A program made the position numbers and the translations under genes. A stretch of DNA of 64,000 nt from Neobacillus sp. PS3-12 (GTDB taxonomy: Bacteria > Bacillota > Bacilli > Bacillales > Cytobacillaceae): NCBI RefSeq assembly GCF_030915385.1, contig NZ_CP133268.1:3570001-3634000 (forward strand), written 5' to 3'. The notes below the pieces were generated by a model. It was not told the DNA's origin. It did no database searches and was given only the letters and a program-made list of their open reading frames with translations. How positions within the stretch are numbered: position 1 is the stretch's first letter; every line of letters starts with the position of its first letter. This document shows, piece after piece, positions 25,912 to 34,540 of the stretch.

Positions 25912-26142
25912 ATGGAAACCAAAGTCGCCTTTAATGAAATTTTTTGTAAATCATGTGGATTGTGTATTCAAATATGCCCAACCAATGTTATTTCTTTAGC
26001 CTCTTACATTAATGCAAATGGCTATCGTTCGGCAACAGTAGTTGACCAGGAACATTGTATCAGTTGTGCAAAATGTGGCCAAGTATGCCCAGACTCCGTT
26101 ATTACCGTTTACAAACCCGAAAAGCAAAGACAAACAGTTTAA
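25912..26142 (+). CDS. 2x[4Fe-4S] ferredoxin-type subunit of the 2-oxoacid oxidoreductase
   Basis: The 76-residue protein has two cluster motifs, [12 protein letters not shown] and [12 protein letters not shown], the pattern of bacterial 2x[4Fe-4S] ferredoxins and of the delta subunit of KOR/VOR enzymes. It would pass electrons from the thiamine-diphosphate subunit to soluble ferredoxin. The ATG at 25912 follows TAGGGA; an in-frame GTG at 25891 overlaps the previous gene and lacks a site. It lies directly before the alpha subunit. Confidence 0.9.
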   Translation: METKVAFNEIFCKSCGLCIQICPTNVISLASYINANGYRSATVVDQEHCISCAKCGQVCPDSVITVYKPEKQRQTV

Positions 26143-26170
26143 GGCTAAACTGCGAAGGGAGAAGAAACGC

Positions 26171-27228
26171 ATGGAAAAAGTATTGATGAAGGGAAATGAA
26201 GTGATTGCAGAAGCAGCAATTAACGCAGACTGCCGATTTTTCTTCGGTTATCCAATCACACCGCAAAGTGAATTAATTGCTTATATGGCAAAAAGGCTTC
26301 CAGAGGTGGATGGGGTATTTTTACAGGCAGAAAGTGAAATTGCAGCGATTAATATGGTATACGGGGCAGCGGGGACTGGGGCACGAGTAATGACCTCTTC
26401 TTCCAGCCCAGGCTTTAGTTTAAAGCAGGAAGGAATCTCTTACCTGGTAGGTGCCGAGCTTCCGCTGTAATCGTCAACATCATGCGTGGCGGTCCCGGTC
26501 TTGGAAATATTCAGCCTTCCCAAGCCGATTATTATCAGGTAACAAGAGGAGGAGGTCATGGTGATTATAATACCGTTGTTTTAGCACCATCCAGCCTTCA
26601 GGAAATTGTTGAACTCACCCAGGAAGCATTTGATATTGCGGACTGTTACCGCAATCCTGTCATTTTAGCGGGTGACGGACTGCTGGGCCAAATGATGGAA
26701 CCAGTTGAGTTCTTTCCGCTTGAAAAAAGACAGCCAACTGAAAAAAATTGGGCTACCACTGGAACACGCGGCGATGGGGATCCAAAAATCATCACTTCCT
26801 TAGAGTTGGATGCAGAAAGCTTAGAGAAGAGAAACGTTGCATTGCAGCAAAAGTTTGCTGAAATGAAGAAAAGAGAAGTGCGTTATGAAACTTACAAAAC
26901 GGAGGATGCAGAAATCATTATTGTAGCCTATGGAACCATTGCTCGAATTGCCCTGAATGCCATTAAACATGCAAGGCAGGCGGGAATGAAGGTGGGGCTG
27001 ATCAGACCGATTTCTCTCTGGCCATTCCCGGAAAAACCATTCGTCGAAACCAGAGAGAATGCTAAGGTTTATATCTCCATTGAAATGAGCGCAGGACAGA
27101 TGATTGATGATATCAAACTTGCAGTAAATGGATATGCACCAGTAGAGTTTTTCGGACGAACCGGTGGAGTGGTTCCGACTCAAGAAGAAATCTACCTTAA
27201 ACTGATGACGGTTGCCGGGGTGTGTTAG
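26171..27228 (+). pseudogene. 2-oxoacid:ferredoxin oxidoreductase alpha subunit, frameshifted
   Basis: Residues from the ATG at 26171 read through [27 protein letters not shown] and [12 protein letters not shown] and then hit a stop at about 26468. A second frame picks up immediately with [22 protein letters not shown] and runs to 27228. One missing G in CTTCCG(G)CTGTAATC, near 26463-26466, restores a single 352-residue protein of normal length, with a pyrimidine-binding domain followed by a transketolase C-like domain. The alpha subunit joins the beta and gamma subunits to decarboxylate a 2-oxoacid to its acyl-CoA. It may be a sequencing error in a G/C run or a true lesion. Substrate choice (2-oxoglutarate, branched-chain or other) cannot be read from sequence. 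Confidence 0.85.
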
Positions 27229-27229
27229 C

Positions 27230-27985
27230 ATGAGTTCCAAAACCTTATTTAAAAAAACAACAGGATTGACGGAAAAGCCTACCCACTATTGCCCAGGCTG
27301 TACACATGGAGTGATTCACCGCCTTGTCGGCGAAGTTTTAGAAGAGATGGATATTTTAGAAGATACGATCGGTGTTGCTTCAGTAGGATGTTCCGTCTTG
27401 GCCTATGAGTATTTTAATTGTGATATGACCCAGGCAGCCCATGGACGGGCTCCCGCTGTTGCAACTGGAGTAAAGCGGGCCTTGCCAGATCGATTTGTCT
27501 TTACTTATCAAGGAGATGGCGACCTCGCTTCGATTGGAATGAGTGAAGTGATTCATGCGGCGGCAAGAGGAGAGAAGATTACTGTTATTTTTGTTAACAA
27601 TGCGATATACGGAATGACCGGCGGGCAAATGGCTCCCACTACATTAATTGGACAAAAAACAGCAACATCACCATATGGTCGTGACGAAAGCGTCCAAGGG
27701 TTCCCGATCAGGGTTTGTGAAATGCTAGCCACATTGGATGGAGCAGCATACATTGAAAGAGTGTCTCTCCATGACGTACCGCATATTATGAAAGCGAAAA
27801 AAGCGATTCGAACAGCTTTTGAAACGCAGAAAAACCGACTCGGATTTTCGTTGATTGAAGTGTTGGCAACATGTCCGACGAACTGGGGTCTTTCCCCTCA
27901 AGAAGCACTCCAATGGGTTAAGGATCAGATGATGCCAGTTTTTCCACTAGGTGTTTACAAAAACAAAAACGCAGGTCAAGAGTAA
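27230..27985 (+). CDS. 2-oxoacid:ferredoxin oxidoreductase beta subunit (thiamine diphosphate)
   Basis: This 251-residue subunit binds thiamine diphosphate. The motif is YQGDGDLASIGMSEVIHAAARG followed by VIFVNNAIYGMTGGQ, the GDG-to-NN pattern of TPP enzymes. The N-terminal YCPGCTHG and the VASVGCSV segment supply conserved cysteines found in KOR/VOR beta subunits. The ATG is one base after the alpha subunit stop, with GGGGTG upstream inside that gene. The cluster looks richer in G+C than its neighbours, a hint of separate origin. Confidence 0.9.
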   Translation: MSSKTLFKKTTGLTEKPTHYCPGCTHGVIHRLVGEVLEEMDILEDTIGVASVGCSVLAYEYFNCDMTQAAHGRAPAVATGVKRALPDRFVFTYQGDGDLASIGMSEVIHAAARGEKITVIFVNNAIYGMTGGQMAPTTLIGQKTATSPYGRDESVQGFPIRVCEMLATLDGAAYIERVSLHDVPHIMKAKKAIRTAFETQKNRLGFSLIEVLATCPTNWGLSPQEALQWVKDQMMPVFPLGVYKNKNAGQE

Positions 27986-28000
27986 AAGGAGCGATTAGGG

Positions 28001-28549
28001 ATGCTGGAAGAAATCATTATCGCTGGCTTTGGCGGTCAAGGGGTTATGTCAATGGGACAACTTCTTGCTTATGCGGGAATGCTGGAAGGAAAACATGTTT
28101 CCTGGCTTCCTTCATATGGCCCGGAACAAAGAGGGGGAACCGCAAACTGTTCGATTGTGGTGAGTGATGAGCCAGTAGGCTCACCCGTTGTTTCAAGACC
28201 ATCGACAGCTATTATCTTGAATAATCCTTCATTTGAAAAATTTGAACCGCATATTCGGCCAGGAGGATTACTCATTCTTAATTCATCATTGGTTACCCGA
28301 ATAACCACACGAGAAGATATTAAGGTCATTGAAGTACAGGCCACTCATGTGGCAAATGAGTTAGGAAATTCAAAAGTAGCCAATATGATTTTACTTGGAA
28401 CATACTTAGCTAACGTACCATTTATTTCATTACATTCCGTGGTTCAGTCTTTAAATAAAGTATTATCACCAGAAAAAAATCATTTAATAGAATTAAACAT
28501 TAAAGCTCTCGAGAAAGGCGCTACATTTGTCCTTGAACATATATCTTAA
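28001..28549 (+). CDS. 2-oxoacid:ferredoxin oxidoreductase gamma subunit
   Basis: The 182-residue protein carries the gamma-subunit signatures IAGFGGQGVMSMGQLLAYAG near the N-terminus and SYGPEQRGGTANCSIVVSD around residue 40-55, a POR gamma domain. It completes the set NTPase-ferredoxin-alpha-beta-gamma, all in one direction with short gaps, and ends in a strong terminator. The ribosome site is AAAGGAGCG. Confidence 0.92.
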   Translation: MLEEIIIAGFGGQGVMSMGQLLAYAGMLEGKHVSWLPSYGPEQRGGTANCSIVVSDEPVGSPVVSRPSTAIILNNPSFEKFEPHIRPGGLLILNSSLVTRITTREDIKVIEVQATHVANELGNSKVANMILLGTYLANVPFISLHSVVQSLNKVLSPEKNHLIELNIKALEKGATFVLEHIS

Positions 28550-28555
28550 ACTAAT

Positions 28556-28625
28556 AGGCCTAAGCCATTGACGATTTTTTGCAGGAATTTTTTTTATGCT
28601 GCTGCGTTTGGCTTAGGCCTTTTGT
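28556..28625 (+). terminator. Terminator of the 2-oxoacid oxidoreductase operon
   Basis: AGGCCTAAGCCA (28556-28567) pairs with TGGCTTAGGCCT (28609-28620) over a 41-base loop and is followed by TTT. Confidence 0.8.
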
Positions 28626-28684
28626 TGTACATACTCCTAAATAGTTAACACAAAATAAATAAAGTGTGATTCAATGCACTTAAT

Positions 28685-28699
28685 TGATAATCATTTTCA
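28685..28699 (+). promoter_or_regulatory. Fur box candidate upstream of the cupin gene
   Basis: TGATAATCATTTTCA differs by one base from the 7-1-7 Fur/PerR-type consensus TGATAATNATTATCA. It lies 42 bases before the cupin start. Confidence 0.5.
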
Positions 28700-28740
28700 A
28701 TTACAATGAAGTCAATCAAGTAATTAGGAGGAAATTCATC

Positions 28741-29082
28741 ATGCAAATGCAATCCGTTAAAGCCTACCAAGAATATAATGAGGAAAAATTTACAAAAAGA
28801 GTCATTTTTAATAATGGAGAAAGCACAGCATTTGTTCTGAACTTTATGCCTGGACAAAAACTTCCCGCTCATAAGCATCCAGGGGCAGAGGTTTATCTTT
28901 TCGTTTTAAACGGAAATGGAACGATCATCATTGATGGAAAAGAGACAGAAGTGACAGCATCGGATTTAACTCACACAAGTGATAAAGAAGAACTGGCATT
29001 TACAAACAGCGGAAGTGAGCCTGTCAGCTTGTATGTTGTAATCAGCAAAGTGCCAAATCAAGAATATGCAAAAGATATTTAA
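28741..29082 (+). CDS. Small cupin-domain protein
   Basis: This 113-residue protein is a single cupin barrel. Motif 1 is LPAHKHPGAEVYLFVLNGNG, with the metal histidines and glutamate, and the second motif region is near LTHTSDKEELAFTNSG. The ATG at 28741 after AGGAGG is used; an upstream in-frame ATG lies within the promoter region. The Fur-box-like site suggests iron- or peroxide-dependent control. No catalytic role can be assigned. Confidence 0.85.
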   Translation: MQMQSVKAYQEYNEEKFTKRVIFNNGESTAFVLNFMPGQKLPAHKHPGAEVYLFVLNGNGTIIIDGKETEVTASDLTHTSDKEELAFTNSGSEPVSLYVVISKVPNQEYAKDI

Positions 29083-29108
29083 AGCCAGCGATTAAGCTGG
29101 CTTTTTCT
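29081..29108. terminator. Terminator shared by the cupin and MMPL genes
   Basis: AGCCAGC (29083-29089) pairs with GCTGGCT (29096-29102) followed by TTTTTCT. It overlaps the end of the convergent MMPL gene. Confidence 0.8.
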
Positions 29109-31257
29109 CTTTTTGTTTGGCTTTAATCCCGAAAAACCACCAATTCCAATCACCCAGCAGTTTCATTAATGCAGGGACCAGCACCATTCGAACAATGGAA
29201 GCATCTATGAAGATAGCGGTCGCAATGCCAACGCCAAGTTGTTTAACTGGCATCACACCGGTAAAAGCAAAGGCCCCAGTTACAACAATCATGATTGCCG
29301 CAGCTGAAGTGATAATTTTACTTGTATAGGTCAATCCTGACACTGTGGCAAAACTATTGTCACCTGTATTTAAATAAAATTCTTGGATCCTGGATATCAA
29401 GAAAACTTCATAATCCATTGACAAGCCAAACACAAGGCTAAATACAAATACTGGCAGAATGAGTGCGATATCCACCGGCTTCATTCCAAAGTGGCCCTGT
29501 TGGTAAACCCAAACGACAATTCCAAATGTACAGCTAAGGCTCAACACATTCATCAAGATTGCCTTTAGCGGAATTAACAAGGAACGAAAGGCTGCCATTA
29601 AAATGATGAAGGTAGTCCCAAATATGAGTAAAAGTCCATAAGGAGCCTTATTAAAAATTTCATCAAAGATTTCTTGTTCAAACTTTATTTGACCGCCAAA
29701 ATAGGTTTTTAAGGGCAGATCCTTGTTTGCCCAATTCCTTACCCAAGTGCGGTTCTGTGAGCTATTTTCTGTTTTTAAATAGGTTTCAACCATCATTTTG
29801 TTATCCCTGACATAATAAGCTAATAATGGCGTTAGTTGTTGTTTGTTCCCATATGAGAGAAACTGTGAAAGTTGGCTTGCGCTTTTTGCTTTTGTCACCG
29901 AAAAAAGGGAATCAACCTGATGAATAAGATGATCTTTTTTTAGTTTATTAATCAACTGAAAAGCCTTTTCTAGATTGGCAGTATCCAGCATTTTTCCTCT
30001 GGATTGCAGCACAATCATTATTTTTTTCTCATCAACCTTTTCCTTCGGAATAAACTTGTCCTTAAACGTTTCATAAGCAATTCTTGAAGAATAAGTTTCC
30101 GGTAAAGAATCAATGCCGGGGATTTTTAAATTCATCTCCCTAGCCGGAATAAGACCTGCCAGGAGAATGATCAAGGCTGTTATCGTCATTAGAACTGGCC
30201 TTTTCATCACATACATGGCAAATGAATGCCAAAAGGATGAAGGTGTATCCTTGATTCGAAACAAGCTAAATTTATTAATGCCGTGTCCCATAAATGATAA
30301 CAGTGCTGGAAGAAAAGTAATGGCTGTGAGAGCAGAAACAAAAACGACCGTCATCCCGCCTAAAGCAACATTTTGAAAAATATCAATTTTGATAAATAAC
30401 AAACCCGATAAGCCAATAAAGACGCAAAGTCCAGAAAAAATAATTGAACGGCCAGCGGTCGATACTGTTATTTGAATTGCTTCATTAAGTGCATTTTTAT
30501 TTATCTCTTCTTTAAAGCGATTAATAAAGAGAAGGGCAAAATCAATACTAAGTGCTAAACCAATCATGGGCACAATATTCAAGATAAAAATAGATAAATG
30601 GGTGCTGAGACTATAAAAATAGACAATTCCCATTGTTGAAAGGATCGATACAACCCCGATAATAAGTGGAATCGCTGCTGCCACAACCCCGCCAAAGGCC
30701 AGAATCAATACAAATAAGGCGATAGGCAGCCCAATCATTTCTGCTTTTGCTAAATCCTCCTGGCTTGCCTTATTTAAATCTTGAACGATGACAGGCTCTC
30801 CGGTCATTGTGACAGTAAGACCTGGTTTATTTTTTAACTTTGAGCGTAACCAATTTATTTCTTTACCAAGGTCTTCCGAACTCTTATCAAAGGCTAAAAT
30901 ACCATAGGCATATCGATCTTTCATCATTTCTGCATGACCAAAAGGCATGGTAGTGATTTTAATACTATTTAAACCTTTGATGTTATTGAATGTATCTTCA
31001 ATAAATTTTATCCATTCTTGATCTTTTATTTGTTTATCATGATGAAAGAGGAGGATAATGGAGGATTTTGGCTGACCGAAGTCCTTTTCTAAAAGACTGT
31101 TTGTCTGTTTGTATTCACCTTGATACTCGAAGCCATTTCCACTGAGAACGGTCGGCAGCTTTAAGGCGAAAAATCCAAATCCTACAATTAGGAATACCCA
31201 AATAAAGAGTACCCATTTCCGTTTTCGAAATACAGTTTCTCCTAGTTTTTGCAGCAA
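29092..31257 (-). CDS. MMPL/RND-family membrane transporter (YdfJ-like)
   Basis: This protein of about 721 residues has two repeats, each with one membrane helix, a large outer loop and five more helices. This is the layout of MMPL transporters, which export lipids or small molecules. Seen in order are the N-terminal helix WVLFIWVFLIVGFGFFA, the SSIILLF loop segment, SIDFALLFINRFKEE in repeat one and GLSMDYEVFLISRIQEF in repeat two (the DY motif). The start is the TTG at 31257 after AGGGGGG; the open frame extends upstream without a site. Its ending overlaps a terminator hairpin. The substrate is unknown. Confidence 0.87.
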   Translation of the reverse strand: MLQKLGETVFRKRKWVLFIWVFLIVGFGFFALKLPTVLSGNGFEYQGEYKQTNSLLEKDFGQPKSSIILLFHHDKQIKDQEWIKFIEDTFNNIKGLNSIKITTMPFGHAEMMKDRYAYGILAFDKSSEDLGKEINWLRSKLKNKPGLTVTMTGEPVIVQDLNKASQEDLAKAEMIGLPIALFVLILAFGGVVAAAIPLIIGVVSILSTMGIVYFYSLSTHLSIFILNIVPMIGLALSIDFALLFINRFKEEINKNALNEAIQITVSTAGRSIIFSGLCVFIGLSGLLFIKIDIFQNVALGGMTVVFVSALTAITFLPALLSFMGHGINKFSLFRIKDTPSSFWHSFAMYVMKRPVLMTITALIILLAGLIPAREMNLKIPGIDSLPETYSSRIAYETFKDKFIPKEKVDEKKIMIVLQSRGKMLDTANLEKAFQLINKLKKDHLIHQVDSLFSVTKAKSASQLSQFLSYGNKQQLTPLLAYYVRDNKMMVETYLKTENSSQNRTWVRNWANKDLPLKTYFGGQIKFEQEIFDEIFNKAPYGLLLIFGTTFIILMAAFRSLLIPLKAILMNVLSLSCTFGIVVWVYQQGHFGMKPVDIALILPVFVFSLVFGLSMDYEVFLISRIQEFYLNTGDNSFATVSGLTYTSKIITSAAAIMIVVTGAFAFTGVMPVKQLGVGIATAIFIDASIVRMVLVPALMKLLGDWNWWFFGIKAKQKEKKPA

Positions 31258-31489
31258 CAGTTTCCCCCCTTTAATTGAATCATACCCTAAATATCTAATT
31301 GAATTCTTGGCAAAAATTTTAGAAAAATAATAATTTATACAACACTTTTTTTCTGCAATAAGGAAATAGTAAGGACAATTAAAATTTTTTAAAAAAGGCA
31401 TATCAGTTTAAGATAATTTGTTATAGTTAAAATTGGGAAATTTATTATGATTTTTTTAGGTAAAAATAAAAGGAAAGGAAGTAATCATA

Positions 31490-32164
31490 ATGACTCAAAA
31501 TGTAGCTCGTATGATTGACCATACATTATTAAAACCAGATGCGACAGAAGCTGAAATCGTTAAGTTGGTAAATGAAGCCAAACAATATTTGTTTGCTTCT
31601 GTTTGTATAAATCCTGCATGGGTAAAAACGGCAGCCGATTTGCTTGTTGATACTCCAGATGTAAAGGTTTGTACCGTGATTGGTTTTCCATTAGGAGCCA
31701 CAACAACAGAAACAAAAGTGTTCGAAACAAAAAATGCCATTGAAAATGGTGCAACAGAGGTTGATATGGTTGTTAATATCGGTGCACTTAAGGACAAACG
31801 AGACGATTTTGTGGAACAAGATATCCGTGCAGTGGTTGAAGCAGCGAAGGGAAAAGCATTAACCAAGGTTATTATTGAAACCTGCTTGTTATCTGAGGAG
31901 GAAAAGATAAGGGCTTGTGAACTTGCTGTTAAGGCAGGAGCCGATTTTGTAAAAACTTCAACTGGTTTCTCAACAGGGGGCGCCACCGTGGCTGATATCC
32001 AATTAATGCGAAAAACAGTTGGTCCAAACCTAGGTGTAAAAGCTTCTGGCGGGGTTCGCAGCCGCGAGGATGCTCTAGCGATGATCGATGCAGGGGCAAC
32101 AAGAATTGGTGCAAGTGCTGGCATTTCCATCGTTAAAGGAGAAACATCGACCGCAAATTATTAA
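31490..32164 (+). CDS. deoC: Deoxyribose-phosphate aldolase
   Basis: DeoC splits 2-deoxyribose 5-phosphate into glyceraldehyde 3-phosphate and acetaldehyde in nucleoside salvage. The 224-residue protein is complete. Marks are [21 protein letters not shown], the [12 protein letters not shown] segment, [14 protein letters not shown] with the Schiff-base lysine, and VKASGGVRS with the second lysine. GGAAAGGAAG precedes the ATG. It is followed by the XapX gene and cdd, a nucleoside salvage group. Confidence 0.97.
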   Translation: MTQNVARMIDHTLLKPDATEAEIVKLVNEAKQYLFASVCINPAWVKTAADLLVDTPDVKVCTVIGFPLGATTTETKVFETKNAIENGATEVDMVVNIGALKDKRDDFVEQDIRAVVEAAKGKALTKVIIETCLLSEEEKIRACELAVKAGADFVKTSTGFSTGGATVADIQLMRKTVGPNLGVKASGGVRSREDALAMIDAGATRIGASAGISIVKGETSTANY

Positions 32165-32186
32165 TTAGAGAAAAAGAGGGCTGGTC

Positions 32187-32354
32187 ATGAAAGAGGTTTT
32201 CTTAGCTTTAGTAGCTGGTTTGCTAGTTGGAATTATTTTTAAGTTCCTAAAGCTTCCGATTCCTGCTCCCCCAGTTTTAACGGGAGTCATTGGGATTTTT
32301 GGCGTTTATTTTGGCGGCATTATCGCTGACTGGATTGGAAAGCTTATACATTAA
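32187..32354 (+). CDS. XapX-domain small membrane protein
   Basis: This 55-residue protein reads MKEVFLALVAGLLVGIIFKF at its start and continues with PIPAPPVLTGVIGIFGVYFG, the signature of the XapX (DUF1427) family. It has two short hydrophobic helices. It lies between deoC and cdd, 22 bases after deoC, with AAGAGGG upstream. Members of the family are found near nucleoside uptake genes, so a link to nucleoside transport is plausible but unproven. It is too short for usual size limits. Confidence 0.85.
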   Translation: MKEVFLALVAGLLVGIIFKFLKLPIPAPPVLTGVIGIFGVYFGGIIADWIGKLIH

Positions 32355-32792
<438 letters not shown>

Positions 32793-32824
32793 CGAGCGGG
32801 AAAAATCCCGCTCGCTTCTTTTTT
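32793..32824 (+). terminator. Terminator of cdd
   Basis: CGAGCGGG (32793-32800) pairs with CCCGCTCG (32807-32814), followed by CTTCTTTTTT. Confidence 0.9.
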
Positions 32825-32843
32825 ACATATCGTGCCCATACTA

Positions 32844-33473
32844 TCAGCTTTCCTTTTGATGCCGTGAAACAAACGGGTTTCCGCTTACCCAAAAGCGCCA
32901 TGGATAATCCTTTGCTTCTCCGGTATTTTCAATCCCGATTCTTTTCCCATGAGAAATGGGTACTGGAGTTATTCCCTTACTAATAAATAAGGGTGGCTCC
33001 CAAAAAACGCGTCCATAATCACCCATGGTAATCCCTAATGCTTTTGTCAGCTTTCCTGGTCCGTTTGTAAGATTTCGCTCGGTTGTCATTTTTCTTCTGG
33101 CTGATATTAATTCGATGCCGAATAATGGCTCCAAGGCTCTGATTAAGACAGCTTCAGGTTCATCCACACCTGCGCTGACAACATTAATTAAGCAATGGGT
33201 ATGCATTTGGTATGTATAAACATGCCCTGCCTTAGCAAACATAATTTCGGTTCGCTTTGTCCTGCGATTTTGATAACTGTGCGCCGCACGATCGATTGGT
33301 CCTCTATAGGCTTCTGTTTCGACAATAAACCCTGCTGCCATCCCCTCAGGCGTTTCTTTGACCAATACACAGCCTAGCAAAGATTGGGCTAAATCAATCG
33401 TAGACTTTTGAAAGAAACTACTGGAAACAGGTACTATTTCATTTATGGCAGGCTTGGATTGATTTAGCTTCAC
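32844..33473 (-). CDS. 3-methyladenine DNA glycosylase (AAG/Mpg family)
   Basis: This 209-residue base-excision enzyme of the eukaryote-like Mpg family (YxlJ in B. subtilis) removes alkylated purines. Seen are LAQSLLGCVLV, FIVETEAYRGPIDRAAHS with the catalytic glutamate and base-flipping region, RTEIMFAKAGHVYTYQMH, and NLTNGPGKLTKALGI. The GTG at 33473 is chosen because GGAGG is 8 bases upstream; the longer open frame to 33527 overlaps the proC start region. Confidence 0.9.
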   Translation of the reverse strand: MKLNQSKPAINEIVPVSSSFFQKSTIDLAQSLLGCVLVKETPEGMAAGFIVETEAYRGPIDRAAHSYQNRRTKRTEIMFAKAGHVYTYQMHTHCLINVVSAGVDEPEAVLIRALEPLFGIELISARRKMTTERNLTNGPGKLTKALGITMGDYGRVFWEPPLFISKGITPVPISHGKRIGIENTGEAKDYPWRFWVSGNPFVSRHQKES

Positions 33474-33517
33474 ATTTAAAACCTCCAGAATACATCTTTT
33501 TAAAAGGAGAAACATCA

Positions 33518-34315
33518 ATGAAAACAATTGGATTTATCGGAGCTGGAAAAATGGCTCAGGCGATGATTTCGGGTATCCTACACACAGACTTACTATCTCC
33601 AGAAAATATCATAGCAAGTGCTTTTACGGAAAAAACGCTAATGACAATCAAACAAAAATACCAAATAAGAATAACAAAGATTAATCAAGAGGTTGCCAAA
33701 TTTGCTGATATTCTCATTTTAGCAGTAAATCCCAATGTTCATACAAAGGTAATCAATGAAATTAAAGGATTAGTCAAACCAGACTCCATTATCATTACCA
33801 TTGCTGCTGGAGTTACACTTGAAGATTTAAATAAAGCATTCGGACGTAAACTTAAATTTATTCGTACCATGCCCAATACTCCATCATTGGTCGGAGAAGG
33901 AATGAGTGTTCTTTGTCCTAATGAGAACGTTGACTCGGAAGACTTAGAACAAGTTGTACAATTATTCAATTCTTTTGGAAAAACTGAATGCCTTACGGAG
34001 TCATTAATGGATGCCGTTCCTGCGATTAGTGGTTCTTCTCCTGCCTATGTATATATGTTCATTGAAGCAATGGCAGATGGAGGTGTTCAACAGGGAATAC
34101 CAAGGAGCCAGGCCTACCGATTAGCAGCACAGGCTGTTCTTGGTGCAGCCCAAATGGTTTTAGAAACAGGAAAACATCCTGGCCAGTTAAAAGACGATGT
34201 CTGCACTCCAGGGGGAGTAACAATAGAAGCTGTGGCAAGTCTTGAAAAAAATCAGTTTAGAGGAGCAGTCCTTTCAGCAATGAAAGAATGTACGGATAAA
34301 ATCAAAAAACTATGA
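33518..34315 (+). CDS. proC: Pyrroline-5-carboxylate reductase
   Basis: ProC makes the last step of proline synthesis with NAD(P)H. The Rossmann motif is IGFIGAGKMAQAMISG at the N-terminus. The C-terminal dimer domain carries AISGSSPAYVYMFIEAMADGG, DDVCTPGGVTIEA and AVLSAMKECTDK. It is 265 residues with AAAGGAG upstream and is complete. The gene stands alone, divergent from the glycosylase gene. Confidence 0.95.
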   Translation: MKTIGFIGAGKMAQAMISGILHTDLLSPENIIASAFTEKTLMTIKQKYQIRITKINQEVAKFADILILAVNPNVHTKVINEIKGLVKPDSIIITIAAGVTLEDLNKAFGRKLKFIRTMPNTPSLVGEGMSVLCPNENVDSEDLEQVVQLFNSFGKTECLTESLMDAVPAISGSSPAYVYMFIEAMADGGVQQGIPRSQAYRLAAQAVLGAAQMVLETGKHPGQLKDDVCTPGGVTIEAVASLEKNQFRGAVLSAMKECTDKIKKL

Positions 34316-34343
34316 AAAAGGTCCAGATTGGATCTTTTTTCTT
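34316..34343 (+). terminator. Terminator of proC
   Basis: AAAAGGTCC pairs (one wobble) with GGATCTTTT, followed by Ts. The remaining gap to 34541 is AT-rich with no gene. Confidence 0.75.
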
Positions 34344-34540
34344 CCTCCATAAAAAATACTTATGTAAAGAATATAATTATGTTACTAAAGTTTTTTTAAA
34401 ATCCCCTCCCATATATCTTTTCATATTTCATTCCTTTATGATTGAATCATTTCCTTTTTCATAATAAACTGAAATCATATAGGTCTATTGGATTATTTTT
34501 GGAGTGTTTTTTAATAAATCCAACTTTTGGAGTGTAGAAA

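Noticed and set aside
31495..32130. A 211-codon open frame antisense to deoC
   Set aside because: It is a shadow of the strongly conserved deoC frame, with Ser/Thr-rich low-complexity sequence and no start signals.
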